The notes beneath the pieces are model-generated. The model did no database searches, had not been told where the DNA came from, and saw only the letters and a list, made by a program, of their open reading frames with translations. Source: Nocardioidaceae bacterium (GTDB taxonomy: Bacteria > Actinomycetota > Actinomycetes > Propionibacteriales > Nocardioidaceae). Taken from it: 64,000 nt of DNA. This document shows positions 19,204 to 27,756 of this stretch, piece after piece (position 1 is the first letter of the stretch; every line of letters begins with the position of its first letter). The position numbers and the translations under genes are program-made. The stretch covers positions 1,785,827 to 1,849,826 of the forward strand of contig CP076053.1 of NCBI GenBank assembly GCA_018672315.1, read 5' to 3'.

Positions 19204-19581
19204 GTGAACCCAGACGAACTGCTGCCCCCGGTGCTCGACGTCCTTCTGGAACGGGCCTGGGACGTCCTCCCCACTGACACGACGGCGCTGATGGCGCGTC
19301 GAGGTGCGGACACGCTCCTCCTGGCCTTCGCTGACTGTGCGGGTGACCTCGACGAGGCCTGCTCGGTGCTCGAGCAGACGCGAGCCGAAGTCGCGCACGG
19401 TCGGGAGGCTCGCTTGGCGGTGGTCGTGCCCGCCGAGCTCGCCGGGGCCGCCACCGCGCGCCTGGGCTGCCGCCGGGGACCCGGCGGCGTCGACGTGTGG
19501 TCGGTCTCAGCGACCGGCACGGTCGTCGCGGAGTCTCCGTGGTTCCCCTCGCTGGCACCGACGGGCGCGGCCGCCAACTGA
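19204..19581 (+). CDS. Cargo orphan, 125 aa
   Basis: This 125-residue protein starts at GTG 19204, with codon use typical of coding DNA. It contains the segments VLLERAWDVLPTDTTALMAR and LAVVVPAELAGAATARLG, suggesting an alpha/beta fold. No family is recognised. It is divergent from the membrane orphan and lies 31 bp upstream of a DUF3263 gene, so the two probably form one unit. Confidence 0.55.
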   Translation: MNPDELLPPVLDVLLERAWDVLPTDTTALMARRGADTLLLAFADCAGDLDEACSVLEQTRAEVAHGREARLAVVVPAELAGAATARLGCRRGPGGVDVWSVSATGTVVAESPWFPSLAPTGAAAN

Positions 19582-19612
19582 CGTCGGCGCGGACGCGGGC
19601 ACCGTCGCAGGA

Positions 19613-19909
19613 GTGGAGCAGCCACCGTCCGACGACACCGCAGGTGAGGCCGCGGCGCCGACCGCCGCGGATCTGACCGACGAGGAGAAGGCGGTCCTCG
19701 CGATCGCCAGCCGACGCTGGAAGCACTCGGGTGTGATGGAGAGCCACGTCTACGACACCCTGGGGTGGTCTATGACCCGCTTCTTCCAGGTCCTCAATGA
19801 GCTGCTCGACCGGCCGGAGACCTACGCCTACGACCCGGTGAACGTGGCGAGACTTCGGCGGCTCCGCGACCTTCGGCAGGGTGTGCGGAGCGGGCGTCCT
19901 TCGGGCTGA
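19613..19909 (+). CDS. DUF3263 protein
   Basis: This 98-residue protein contains the pattern LTDEEKAVLAIASRRWKHSG, then LNELLDRPETYAYDPVNVARLRRLRDL, diagnostic of DUF3263 (PF11662), a small actinobacterial family with a helix-turn-helix-like fold. The acidic N-terminal 20 residues are poorly conserved. GTG 19613 is the likeliest start, although AGGAG abuts it. It ends 14 bp from the convergent res gene. It may be a DNA-binding regulator, which is inference. Confidence 0.75.
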   Translation: MEQPPSDDTAGEAAAPTAADLTDEEKAVLAIASRRWKHSGVMESHVYDTLGWSMTRFFQVLNELLDRPETYAYDPVNVARLRRLRDLRQGVRSGRPSG

Positions 19910-19923
19910 GCCGTCTCCGCCTT

Positions 19924-22479
19924 CTACTCGGCGGTCAGGCGGTTGATGAGCGTGGACAGCGGTGTCCGGACCTCGGACTGGGGCACGAAGAGGTACCGCC
20001 ATTCGCCGGACCGGCCGTCATCGCTGACGAAGCGCGCCCACTCGGTTGCGGCCCGACGCTTCGCCAGGACCTCCGCGTCCTTGAGGCGGTCTTGACCCTT
20101 CACCTCGACCAGGTAGTGCACGCCGGTGTCCGTGGTGAAGACGAAGTCGGGGTTGTAGCGGCCGCCCTCCCACTCCACCACGAGGTCGTCGATGTGCAGG
20201 CGTGCCCACTTGGTGACCATGGCGGAGTCACTGGAGTCGATGAGGTTGGCGAAGGCGCGCTCGGGCTCGGAGTCGAACCAGGCTTCCTCGTATGCCGCCT
20301 TCTTCGACCAGCCACTGTAGGAGGCCTTCCGGTCGAACTGGCCGTACCTGTTGGACTCTCGCTTGCGGAGAACAGGCCGCTCCGCCGGCAGGCTGTAGCT
20401 CTCATCGACGTGGTTCTCGTACTGGTCTGGGGACTGACGATGCTTCTTCGCCAGGAACTGGGTCATGAGCTTGATGGTCTGGCTGACGTAGGGCGCGACC
20501 TTGCGCTCGCCACCCGCCCCTTCGATGAGGGCATTCGCGAGCCGGTTCGCGGCGTTCCCGTCGGCCGGGGCGGAGGAGCGCACGAACCTCACCGAGAGCA
20601 GTCCCTGCTTCAAGGACCGCTGGACGTCCTCGAGCGGGAGCTCGACGATCGACGCGGCCAGGCTGACGCCTTCGACTTCCTTGGGGACCAGCTTCAACCC
20701 GGACGGCGACTCGCCGTCTTCGACCACGGAAAGCTCCATCCGCGAGAGCTTCGCGGTGTCGTGGGCCCCGATCTGACGTCCGAGGTCCCTGAAGTCCGCC
20801 TCCGGGATGGATGACAGCGTCAGGGCTGGTCGGCCGGCGACCTCGCGGCGCACGCGGGGGACCTCGAAGTCGTGGCGCAACGTCAGCGTGCGTGGCTTGT
20901 CCGCGGCGGCGCTCTTGCCCATCTCCTTGCGTTCCTCGATCGTTACGACGGCCGGGGCGGGCTCGTCGTCGACCTTGTCAGCGAAGACGCCGCGGTCGTG
21001 GTGGGAGGCGTCGAGACCGCCGCTGCCGGAGGTTCCGATCAGTTCAGGGCCGACACCCACGTCGGGTCCCGTGCCAGGCGCCGTCGTCGAGATCGTGTGC
21101 GGCGACGTGGGCTGCGGTGAAGGGGTGTCGCCCGCGGAGGGGGCGTCGCTTCCCTCCGATGGGCTGCTCGAGGTCGTTCGCGCGTTCTCGTCGCTGGGCG
21201 TGCTCGCTGCGATGCGCTCGGCGACAAGGCCGTCCAGGAGCTGATCGGCGCGACGCAGGATGTCGGCGTAGCGCTCGTGGGAGAGCACTTCGACTGAGTC
21301 GAGGAACTCCCGGCCGGTGTAGCCGCCCCATGGGAGTCGAAGGCCCCGTCCGAGGGTCTGTTCTGTGAGGGTCTCGGAGATCGAGGGGCGGAAAGAGCAG
21401 ATGACGAAGATGTTCTTGACGTCCCACCCCTCCTTCAGCATCGAGACCGAGACGATGACCCGCACCTTGGAGTCTGGACGTTCCACGTCGGCGAGGCGCA
21501 GGAGTGCTTCTTCGCTGGCGTCGGAGTGGATGACGAGGACGCGTTCGCTGTAGTCGTTCTCGAACAGGCCGGGCTTGCGGAGCAGCAGGCCGATGTCGTT
21601 GGCGTCGGCGATGGACTCGGCGACGACGAACATCACGGCGTTCACGCGCTCGCGGCCCTGGGAGTCAGCCCAGGCGTCTGCTGCCTCTTGCTTGGCGGCG
21701 AGCATCGCGAGTCCGTCGCGGATCTGCAGCTCGCGGTCGGTGGAGGAGTCGGTGCGGCCGACAAGGACCGGAGTCTTGACGAACCCTTCGGCGATGGCCC
21801 TGGCCAGGGGGTACTCGAAGATGATCTTCTGTCGGTCGGTGGGGGTCGGCGTTGCGGTCAGGCCGACGAGGACGACCGGCTCGAGCGAGCGGACTGTCTT
21901 GGCGAACACCTCTGCGTCGTCGGAGTAGGTGTGGTGCTCGTCGGAGAGCACGACGAGGTCCTGGAGCTCCGAGAGGTGCTTGTAGAGGTCCCCGCCGACC
22001 CACTCGGTGAACGAGTGGGTGCGCTTGCGGCGCCCCTTGGTCGGCGGGGTCAGTGAGTCGATGTTGAAGACGAAGACCTTGACCTGCTCGTCGTCGTCGA
22101 GGGCGGAGGCGACGGCGCCGGTGTTGAAGTTGTCGGGGGTCACGATGGTCGGGACGCAATTGAGGCCCTCGATGACGGACTTCCGGTGTCCTGGTGTGAA
22201 GTTGTCGACCGTCTTGCGCTGGATCGTCGAGCCAGGTGTGACGATCAGGAAGTTCCTGACACCCGCGGCGACGAAGTAGTCGATGACGCCGGCGGCGAGG
22301 TAGGTCTTGCCGACTCCGGTGGCCATCGCGCAGACGACCTCGAGGCTGACGCCGGGGCTGGCTGCGGTGGCCTCTGCGACCTTGTCGAGCGCCTGTGCGT
22401 TGGGGCGTCGCAGCTGCAGGCGTGCCGCGGCGTCCGCGACTGCCGCCTCGTCGTGCTCTACGGAGAGAAGTGTCTTCAC
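19924..22479 (-). CDS. res: Type III restriction enzyme, Res subunit
   Basis: The ATP-dependent helicase/nuclease subunit of a type III restriction system has 851 residues. Walker A ATGVGKT is at 53-59, the DEAD-like box DEHH at 180-183, and motif III TAT at 208-210. Motifs V-VI read EGWDVKNIF and QTLGRGLRLPWG. A C-terminal PD-(D/E)xK nuclease site (PDF...VEVKG) lies at about 777-793. An unusual Ser/Thr/Pro-rich linker of roughly 80 residues follows the helicase core (about 415-500). ATG 22479 overlaps the mod stop by four bases. All catalytic motifs look intact. Confidence 0.92.
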   Translation of the reverse strand: MKTLLSVEHDEAAVADAAARLQLRRPNAQALDKVAEATAASPGVSLEVVCAMATGVGKTYLAAGVIDYFVAAGVRNFLIVTPGSTIQRKTVDNFTPGHRKSVIEGLNCVPTIVTPDNFNTGAVASALDDDEQVKVFVFNIDSLTPPTKGRRKRTHSFTEWVGGDLYKHLSELQDLVVLSDEHHTYSDDAEVFAKTVRSLEPVVLVGLTATPTPTDRQKIIFEYPLARAIAEGFVKTPVLVGRTDSSTDRELQIRDGLAMLAAKQEAADAWADSQGRERVNAVMFVVAESIADANDIGLLLRKPGLFENDYSERVLVIHSDASEEALLRLADVERPDSKVRVIVSVSMLKEGWDVKNIFVICSFRPSISETLTEQTLGRGLRLPWGGYTGREFLDSVEVLSHERYADILRRADQLLDGLVAERIAASTPSDENARTTSSSPSEGSDAPSAGDTPSPQPTSPHTISTTAPGTGPDVGVGPELIGTSGSGGLDASHHDRGVFADKVDDEPAPAVVTIEERKEMGKSAAADKPRTLTLRHDFEVPRVRREVAGRPALTLSSIPEADFRDLGRQIGAHDTAKLSRMELSVVEDGESPSGLKLVPKEVEGVSLAASIVELPLEDVQRSLKQGLLSVRFVRSSAPADGNAANRLANALIEGAGGERKVAPYVSQTIKLMTQFLAKKHRQSPDQYENHVDESYSLPAERPVLRKRESNRYGQFDRKASYSGWSKKAAYEEAWFDSEPERAFANLIDSSDSAMVTKWARLHIDDLVVEWEGGRYNPDFVFTTDTGVHYLVEVKGQDRLKDAEVLAKRRAATEWARFVSDDGRSGEWRYLFVPQSEVRTPLSTLINRLTAE

Positions 22480-24326
22480 GAGTCGTCACCGTCCGTCGCG
22501 CCCTCGAGCTGGACCACCTGACTCGGCAGCACGCCAGCGCGGGCGAGGTCGTTGGGCATCTTCCGGATCTTGGAGCCCTTGCGTAGGTCTCGCAGCAGGG
22601 CCTCGGCCCCGTCGCCGATGGCCTGTGCCACGACGAGGAGGGTCTCGCCTGGTCCGAGTGCATCGACCAGGAGGCGGACGGCGCCTTCGGTCGCCATCGC
22701 ATCGAGGACGGCGAGGCGGGACCGGCCCTGACGTCCGACGAACGGGGCGGCGGGTTCGTAGGTGTAGCGCAGCTGCGCGCACACGGCTCGGTCCAGTTCG
22801 GTGCGGTGGGTCCATTCGGCGAGGTACAGGTCGCCGTCGTCGTCTGCGACGAACATCGACTCCGCGACCCGCAGGACGCGGAACCCCGAACCGCCGTCCC
22901 AGCCCGTCCCTGTGTCGACCATGGTCGACTTCGACAGTGCGCGCAGCCTACGGAGCAGCTGCTTGCGTGCCTTTGGCTCGAGGACTTCATCAAGGAGAGC
23001 TTCGTCAGACAGCGCCCCGATCGTCCTCACGGCGGCCTTCACGGCCTCGAGGTCGACGCCCTCGGGGAGCGGCGCTGCGGGGACTTCGGTGGTCCCGGCC
23101 GTCACCCCGCCCGGGTCGGCGCCCTCGACGACCTGGGTGAGTCGTGGAACCAGGAAGTTCTCGACGGTCTCTTCCTCGACCTCCATGGTGATGAAGCGCC
23201 GCTGCATCTTCAGCGCGACAGCGGCGGTGGTGCCGCTTCCGGCGAAGCAGTCGAGGACGATGTCGCCAGGCTTGGTCGCCATCTCGATGACGCGCTGCAG
23301 CAGCTGCTCCGGCTTGGGTGTCGCGAAGACCTCCCGGACGCCGGGGTGCAACGCGCGCTGGTGCGCCTTGGCCTGACGAGTCGTGGGCAGGTCGGTCCAC
23401 ATCGTCGGCCAGGGACGCGAGGGAGTCTCAGAGGCGTACTCGCGCGTGTAGGGGACCCACTTCTCGCCGCCGTCGCCGTCGGGGCGCTTCTTCCAGATGA
23501 GAGCGTCTTGTGCGATGAGCTCTCGCACGCGCTTCTGCCCGAGGGACCAGCAAGCTTCACGTCCGTCGTCGTGGATGGGCCAGACTTCGCCGCCGTCGGG
23601 GTCGGTGATGGGGAACCACATCGTCTCGCGGTCTTCGCGCAGGCTGTTCTTGCCGTTCTTCTTCAGCAGGCGGTCGCGGTAGCGACGGCCCTCAGAGTCC
23701 TCCCCGCCGTAGGCGTTCAGGAGGTTGAGGTCGGGCTTGCGGCTGAACGCGCTGGCGACGTTCTTCCGCTTGCCGTAGACCAGCAGCGTCTCGTGATCGG
23801 GCGTGACGGTGACCTTGTTGTCGTTGGGGCTGTCGACCTTGCGCCAGAGGAAGCTGGCGACGCCGTTCTCAGAGCCGAAGACCTCGTCGAGCACGCACCG
23901 CATCCGGTGCACCTCGACGTCGTCGAGGTGCACCCAGACGGTGCCGTCTTCTGCGAGAAGGCTGCGGATCTGACGGAGTCGGTCACGCATCATCGTCAGC
24001 CAGACCGAGTGCTCGACCGCGTCGTTGTAGTTCGTGAACGCCTGGCCGGTGTTGAAAGGCGGGTCGATGTAGACCAGCTTCACCTTGCCCAGGTAGCGGG
24101 CTCGGAGCTCAGGAAGCTGCGCAAGGCTCGTGAGCGCATGCAGCGCGTCGCCGTGGATGACCAGGTTGCCGGCAGACGCGTCACCTACGTCGTTGACCGG
24201 CTCAAGCAGCCGCACTTCGCTGGAGCGCCAGTCCTCCGGGTCGACCCATTCGTAGGTGTCGCTGCCGTGGGTCAGGAGCCGCTTCTCCTTGTTCGGCCAG
24301 ACCAGCTGCAGTCGGTTTCTCGACAT
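22476..24326 (-). CDS. mod: Type III DNA methyltransferase, Mod subunit (N6-adenine)
   Basis: This 616-residue beta-class adenine methyltransferase provides modification and target recognition for the type III system. Motif IV DPPFNTG is at 88-94 and precedes motif I FAGSGTT at 361-367, the beta-class order. The long segment between them (about 160-340) should hold the target recognition domain. The start ATG 24326 has GGGAAG upstream. The C-terminal 230 residues follow the catalytic core and probably contact Res. The gene ends by ATGA overlap with res. Confidence 0.92.
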   Translation of the reverse strand: MSRNRLQLVWPNKEKRLLTHGSDTYEWVDPEDWRSSEVRLLEPVNDVGDASAGNLVIHGDALHALTSLAQLPELRARYLGKVKLVYIDPPFNTGQAFTNYNDAVEHSVWLTMMRDRLRQIRSLLAEDGTVWVHLDDVEVHRMRCVLDEVFGSENGVASFLWRKVDSPNDNKVTVTPDHETLLVYGKRKNVASAFSRKPDLNLLNAYGGEDSEGRRYRDRLLKKNGKNSLREDRETMWFPITDPDGGEVWPIHDDGREACWSLGQKRVRELIAQDALIWKKRPDGDGGEKWVPYTREYASETPSRPWPTMWTDLPTTRQAKAHQRALHPGVREVFATPKPEQLLQRVIEMATKPGDIVLDCFAGSGTTAAVALKMQRRFITMEVEEETVENFLVPRLTQVVEGADPGGVTAGTTEVPAAPLPEGVDLEAVKAAVRTIGALSDEALLDEVLEPKARKQLLRRLRALSKSTMVDTGTGWDGGSGFRVLRVAESMFVADDDGDLYLAEWTHRTELDRAVCAQLRYTYEPAAPFVGRQGRSRLAVLDAMATEGAVRLLVDALGPGETLLVVAQAIGDGAEALLRDLRKGSKIRKMPNDLARAGVLPSQVVQLEGATDGDDS

Positions 24327-24417
24327 CCGCACTTCCCGATAGTTGCGTAAGGGACAGAGGCTATCCCGCTCACAAGCAGTCTCGGCAGTTCCGGGGTCGG
24401 TACTGGAGGGCCGTCCG

Positions 24418-25104
24418 TTACCCGCTGCACGTGGGTGTCGGCGCCGCCGACCGACGCTGCCCACCGGGCTGCGGTGGTGGTCTCCAGGTCACCAGAGCGC
24501 ACGCCCACGGCGCAACAGTCGCAGAGCCCGACCCGGCGTGCGGTCCCGTGAACGCCAAGCGGCCGCGGAGGAACTCCACCGACCCGCCGCCGTCGAGCAC
24601 GTGGTCCCACCACCAGCGAGTCCCCGTCGCCGACGGGACGAGCGCCAGCACCGTAGTGCCCGCCGCCGCGGTCGCGACAGCGCGGCCGAGGAACTCGTAG
24701 AGCGTCTTCGACGGTAGGTACGGAGCGTTCAGCCAGACAACGGCCGGCGCCCCTTCACAGTCACCCAGTGCGTGGTCGACGAGGTCGTGCCAGTGGTCGA
24801 ACGCCAACGCGTCCCGCCGTCCGGGCAGTTGGTGGTCGGGGCCGAGGTACTCATCGACGAGCTTCGACTGCGCACAGGCTGCGGCGTCGAGCACGATGCG
24901 GTGCTCGGCGAGCACGCGGGCCCGCAGCTCCGCCGGGGTCCACCACTCGTTGCGCACGGGCTCGCGACGGCGGCGTCGGGCGTAGGCGGACTGTCGGCAC
25001 GCGGGGGAACACCACCGCCGGGGGCGGCCGCTGCCCGGCTGCTGTAGGGGTGCGGAGCAGTTCCCGCAGGACCGTCGCTTGTAGGCCGTGGACACCGGCC
25101 ACAC
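24418..25104 (-). CDS. Dam-like phage-type adenine methyltransferase with N-terminal zinc finger
   Basis: This 228-residue protein has a Cys4 zinc ribbon at 13-36 (CGNC and CSPAC spaced by 15). The catalytic domain follows the phage N6-adenine methyltransferase pattern: NEWWTPAEL, LDAAACAQS, VVWLNAPY, LALVPSATGTRWWWD, FLRGRLAFTGP. The catalytic tetrad is NAPY, not the usual NPPY or DPPY. GTG 25104 follows GGAAGG at a good spacing. It lies 91 bp upstream of mod on the same strand. It may protect the element or its host from restriction. The specificity is unknown. Confidence 0.8.
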   Translation of the reverse strand: MWPVSTAYKRRSCGNCSAPLQQPGSGRPRRWCSPACRQSAYARRRRREPVRNEWWTPAELRARVLAEHRIVLDAAACAQSKLVDEYLGPDHQLPGRRDALAFDHWHDLVDHALGDCEGAPAVVWLNAPYLPSKTLYEFLGRAVATAAAGTTVLALVPSATGTRWWWDHVLDGGGSVEFLRGRLAFTGPHAGSGSATVAPWACALVTWRPPPQPGGQRRSAAPTPTCSG

Positions 25105-25112
25105 CTTGCCGC

Positions 25113-25132
25113 CTTCCGTCAGGGTTTCGTCA
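25113..25132 (+). repeat. 20-bp direct repeat, copy 1
   Basis: CTTCCGTCAGGGTTTCGTCA occurs here and again at 28885-28904 in the same orientation. The two copies flank the abi-like, XRE-ImmA and PIN genes. This copy overlaps the ribosome-binding site of the Dam-like gene. Confidence 0.9.
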
Positions 25133-25236
25133 TCGGCTCGCCGGGCCAGCCGGCGGCGGCGCAAGCTTCCACTGCACCCACCTCGACCGGGCCCGAAGGA
25201 CCGGCATCGTTGCGGCATCGCCCAGGTGGGCTCAAC

Positions 25237-26241
25237 TCACGCGAGCCCGAAGTGCTGGGCCAGTTCGCGCCAGACCGGCCGCTCTTCCCACGGTCGCTGC
25301 GCGGCACAAGCCTGGAGTAGCGCCTGCAACTCCGCGAGCAGCTGGGGGTCCCTCGCGATGGGGTGCGGCGCTGTGGCCTGGATGGTGCGGCGAAGGAGAT
25401 CGGCGACCTCGCCGGAGCGGTCTGTCACCGGCTGGAGGACCCGTACGGCCAAGCGGAGAGTGTGGGCGCTGCTGGTCGACGCGCCTTGTGGAGTGAAGAG
25501 GAGACCGGTGGCGACGCCGAGTCGGTAGTCGGCGGGCCAGGTCGCGAGGTCCGGGTCGGCGATGGGTGCTCGGACTCCGTCGTCGGTCACCACGAAGGTC
25601 CCTGAGGCGGAGCGCTGGCCGACGGCCACCCCGATGGCGCGCGCGTGCCGAGGTTCTTGCGCGGGCAGGTTGGCCTCCCGGAGGCGTACACCGAGGCTGC
25701 CGGCGGTGAAGGTGAGTTGTCCGTAGGGATCGCCGATCAGGTCGCGCACCAGGGTCTCAGGACGGCCCTGGGCGAACCGGTCGAGGCGACGAAGCGCCCA
25801 TCGAGCCCACAGCATCGAGGCGTCGAACGCCAAGAGGCGCATCTCGTCCTTCACCTCCGGCGTCCACGACCGGCCGTGTCCAGTGCCGTACTCGTTCCGG
25901 ATCTGGGCCATCGACCCGGCGGCCTTGCGTGCGCTTGAGGCGATGCGAGCGAACGGACCACCGACGGCCAGTTCGACTCCCGGCTGGTCGGCCAGGAGGT
26001 CGTGCGCGGCGTTGAGGGTCTTCTCGAAAGGGGCGGCACCTTGGGCAGGCGTCCCGTTCAGGTCAAGCACGACCTTCGCGATGGCCTCGAGCGAGGACTT
26101 CAGCTCCCCGAGCACCTGGCCAGGGTCGTCTGCGTCCTCCGCGCGCTTGAGCCTCCCGAGCTCCTTCTCGATGGCGAGGCTATGAGCTGTTCCGATGCGC
26201 TGAGGCTCAGGAAGGTCGTAGTGCTCGAACAACGTGGTCAC
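25237..26241 (-). CDS. Abortive-infection C-terminal domain (Abi_C, HEPN-like) protein
   Basis: This 334-residue protein has a helical region (LKSSLEAIAKVVLDLNG, about 47-63) and the motif RNEYGTGHG at 115-123. These match the Abi_C (PF14355) pattern, whose R-x6-H is a HEPN-type ribonuclease signature. N- and C-terminal regions of about 100 and 200 residues are not recognised. It lies upstream of the Dam-like, mod and res genes on the same strand. It is divergent from the XRE-ImmA gene. A growth-arrest role during phage infection is inferred from the family. Confidence 0.72.
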   Translation of the reverse strand: MTTLFEHYDLPEPQRIGTAHSLAIEKELGRLKRAEDADDPGQVLGELKSSLEAIAKVVLDLNGTPAQGAAPFEKTLNAAHDLLADQPGVELAVGGPFARIASSARKAAGSMAQIRNEYGTGHGRSWTPEVKDEMRLLAFDASMLWARWALRRLDRFAQGRPETLVRDLIGDPYGQLTFTAGSLGVRLREANLPAQEPRHARAIGVAVGQRSASGTFVVTDDGVRAPIADPDLATWPADYRLGVATGLLFTPQGASTSSAHTLRLAVRVLQPVTDRSGEVADLLRRTIQATAPHPIARDPQLLAELQALLQACAAQRPWEERPVWRELAQHFGLA

Positions 26242-26393
26242 ATCGCCAACGATGCCCGGTGCCGCTGCGCGGCATCCGGTTCACCGCGCACACCTCGTCG
26301 ACGCCACCCGCGCGCCGGCGCCGGCGCTGAGACTCCTTGCGCAAAGCCCGCGCAAGCCCCTTGCGCGTGGCGGGCGTGCCTGCACCGTTTCGA

Positions 26394-26410
26394 GTTGCGG
26401 AAACTGCAAC
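26394..26410. promoter_or_regulatory. Inverted repeat, candidate operator for the XRE-ImmA gene
   Basis: GTTGCGGAAACTGCAAC has 5-bp arms around seven bases and lies 31 bp upstream of the XRE-ImmA start in the divergent gap with the abi-like gene. Further TTGCGC motifs occur at about 26337-26371. Binding by the XRE domain is inference. Confidence 0.45.
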
Positions 26411-26441
26411 AGTCCGTAGTCTGAGAGTGAGGCATCCACCT

Positions 26442-27659
26442 ATGAACACCACTCCCCGAAGCGACAGCCCCGCCGCGGGCACCGACGCCATCGTGGCGCG
26501 CATCCACGACGCGATGACACGGGCTGGCCTGTCCCAGACCGCGCTCGCCGGCCGCGCAGGCCTGTCGAAGGCGGCGATGAGCCGGATGCTCAGCGGCAAG
26601 CGCGGAATAGGGGCCGGGGAGCTCGGAGTCCTGGCGGTCGCCCTCGGTGTGTCAGTAGCCTCGCTGCTCGGCGAGCCCGACCAGACGCCGCAGCGGTCGC
26701 GCGAACTGGCCCTGGCGGCCCGCCTGGCGCACGCAGACGCCGAGTACCCGGAAGCCCAAGACCGTGCCCGCGAGTTGCTGGAGGTCCGGGACCAGCTGAA
26801 CGGTCTCGTAGCCGCGGAGGCGACCTCCTTCCTCAAGATCGAGAAGCTCCCGAGCCCGTCCCGGCGCCACATCGACCAGGGCACAGAACTGGCAGCCCAG
26901 GTGCGCTCGGAACTCGGACTCGGCGACGAGCCGATCGAAGACATCAGCGCGCTGGTCGAGTCCACCTTCGGGCTGATGGTCGCCCGTGAGCCGCTCGACA
27001 CGGACCTCGTCGGGCTCCTCGTGACGGACGGAGTCCAGGCGCCGTCGGGGGCGGCGGCGATGGCGCTCGCGCTGGTGAACAGCACCGACCCCGTGCCCCG
27101 GCAGCGGTTCACCATCGCTCACGAACTCGCGCATCTGCTCTTTGGTGACGCCAACGTGGTGCTGCCTGACTACCGCGACGGAAAGCAACAGAAGCACGAG
27201 TGGCGAGCCAACGACTTCGCCGGCGAGCTCCTGATGCCGAAGGGTGGCGTCCAGGCGCTCGTCACAGAACTCGGCGTCGGCCCTGCCGGTTCAGAGCTGC
27301 ACGGTGAGGACGCCGAGCTTCTGACGTGCGCGGTCGCCGCCACGTTCAACGTCAGCGTGAAGGCAGCTGCGATCAGGTGCAACAGGCTCCGCTGGCTCGA
27401 CCCCGACGAGAAGGAGCGGGTCAAGGGCTTGGCAGCGGTTCAACTGCTTCGGCGACACGGCTTTGCTGACTTCGCCAAGACCGTGACGTCGCAGGCCGGG
27501 GAGATCGAGCCGCCCGCGACGTTGGCCCGCGACGCCCTGTACGCCTACACCGAGGGGCTGGTCGGCCTCGGGACGATGGCGCGACTCTGGCACGCTGACG
27601 ACCCGGCAGCCCTGCGCCGCGACTTCGAGTCTGCCGGGTACGTGCCCGCCTTCAACTGA
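26442..27659 (+). CDS. XRE helix-turn-helix / ImmA-IrrE metallopeptidase protein
   Basis: This 405-residue fusion has an XRE-type helix-turn-helix (about 25-75, SQTALAGRAGLSKAAMSRML) and a peptidase M78 (ImmA/IrrE) domain with zinc motif HELAH at 227-231. Such proteins repress target genes and relieve the repression by cleavage, as in ICEBs1 and phage systems. The ATG at 26442 fits the HTH spacing. It is divergent from the abi-like gene and convergent with a PIN-domain gene, its likely functional neighbour. The C-terminal 130 residues resemble the usual extension of these regulators. Confidence 0.88.
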   Translation: MNTTPRSDSPAAGTDAIVARIHDAMTRAGLSQTALAGRAGLSKAAMSRMLSGKRGIGAGELGVLAVALGVSVASLLGEPDQTPQRSRELALAARLAHADAEYPEAQDRARELLEVRDQLNGLVAAEATSFLKIEKLPSPSRRHIDQGTELAAQVRSELGLGDEPIEDISALVESTFGLMVAREPLDTDLVGLLVTDGVQAPSGAAAMALALVNSTDPVPRQRFTIAHELAHLLFGDANVVLPDYRDGKQQKHEWRANDFAGELLMPKGGVQALVTELGVGPAGSELHGEDAELLTCAVAATFNVSVKAAAIRCNRLRWLDPDEKERVKGLAAVQLLRRHGFADFAKTVTSQAGEIEPPATLARDALYAYTEGLVGLGTMARLWHADDPAALRRDFESAGYVPAFN

Positions 27660-27756
27660 TCAGACGACCCGCCGCAGGGACCGCGCTGCCCTCACCGGGA
27701 CGGGTCTCGCCCAGAGTCGTCCTACGGAGTGGGTTTGCGCGGCTGGCTCACAGCTG

